Positions 63,957 to 64,000 of a DNA stretch of 64,000 nucleotides are shown piece after piece (positions within the stretch are counted from its first letter, which is position 1; each line of letters begins with the position of its first letter). Source of the DNA: Ningiella ruwaisensis. Its GTDB lineage: Bacteria > Pseudomonadota > Gammaproteobacteria > Enterobacterales > Alteromonadaceae. The stretch lies in NCBI RefSeq assembly GCF_004798935.1, contig NZ_RAHT01000009.1:88098-152097 (forward strand), read 5' to 3'. Below the pieces are notes generated by a model, which was not told the origin of the DNA, did not search any database, and was given only the letters and a program-made list of their open reading frames with translations. A program made the translations under genes and the position numbers.

Positions 63957-64000
63957 TCGCATCCCGCTTGAGAAGGCGGCAAAAAACGTCATTGTCACGG

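Larger units (their letters stand above)
63567..64000 (+). other. Gene-free region with tandem stable-RNA-type promoters
   Basis: No open frame. It holds A/T-rich UP-element-like DNA (about 63695-63733) before the first of two near-identical promoters (63735-63762, 63929-63956). The tail to the window edge could be the leader of an rRNA operon. Confidence 0.6.

Noticed and set aside
1..64000. CRISPR array, tRNA genes, prophage or complete insertion sequence
   Set aside because: I saw no regularly spaced repeats, no tRNA T-loop-like cloverleaf, and no transposase, integrase or phage structural protein in the translated frames.

Overview
The window reads as a chromosomal segment of a marine gammaproteobacterium, most likely of the Alteromonadales (Alteromonas or a relative). 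The grounds are the gene families together (Na+-NQR with ApbE and NqrM, FabV, a FabR-type regulator beside an acyl desaturase, DUF2884/YggN, DUF2333, a TIGR04219-type barrel, YihG-type acyltransferases), a moderate-to-low GC content by eye, and close similarity of many products to Vibrio and E. coli proteins. It is gene-dense and mostly core genome. I see no prophage, complete insertion sequence, CRISPR array, tRNA or rRNA gene. The right edge carries two promoters of the stable-RNA type, so an rRNA or other stable-RNA operon probably starts just outside.

Layout. 1-2.6 kb: ppc (minus strand, cut by the window edge). 2.8-8 kb: fklB, a three-gene TRAP transporter with a TakP-like binding lipoprotein, and fabV. 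8-15.7 kb: the complete nqrABCDEF operon behind a long untranslated leader, then apbE and nqrM, which mature the complex. 15.9-21.1 kb: LexA-controlled dinB, a desaturase-fold protein, an M17 aminopeptidase, a DUF1653 protein and a secreted metallo-beta-lactamase-fold hydrolase. 21.2-26.4 kb: a minus-strand operon for peptide and amino-acid breakdown (DPP4-like S9 peptidase, Ser/Thr dehydratase, exported amidohydrolase). 26.6-32.9 kb: a reductase-like protein, a possible CheW-fold protein, a YgjV-family membrane protein, a large Ig-repeat lipoprotein divergent from an AraC regulator, an orphan ExbD, and fldB. 33-41.6 kb: a PhoD-like phosphatase divergent from a phytase-like secreted beta-propeller protein with a possible Pho box between them, then msrA, a DCC protein, an SDR, an NSS sodium symporter, a YeeZ-like epimerase and a YggN protein. 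42-49.8 kb: a tight operon of two YihG-type acyltransferases and an MscS-type channel, then two tandem membrane diguanylate cyclases. 50-58.2 kb: dusA, a small envelope cluster (95-aa secreted protein, 38-aa membrane peptide, PspC domain, DUF2333, beta-barrel), then cysJIH. 58.4-63.6 kb: a small secreted protein, a desaturase and fabR sharing a perfect FabR-type operator, trmA, a DUF5610-like protein behind a sigma-28-type promoter, and a membrane-anchored RRM protein.

Themes. Sodium energetics (NQR, NSS, TRAP) and membrane-lipid adjustment (FabV, two desaturases, FabR, two acyltransferases beside a tension-gated channel) recur. The points most worth a second look are the terminator-like hairpin directly in front of the cysJ start codon, the sigma-28-like promoter of the DUF5610-like gene, the acyltransferase-MscS operon, a perfect 21-bp palindrome with a diverged relative 16 kb away, and the NSS symporter lacking the external-gate arginine.
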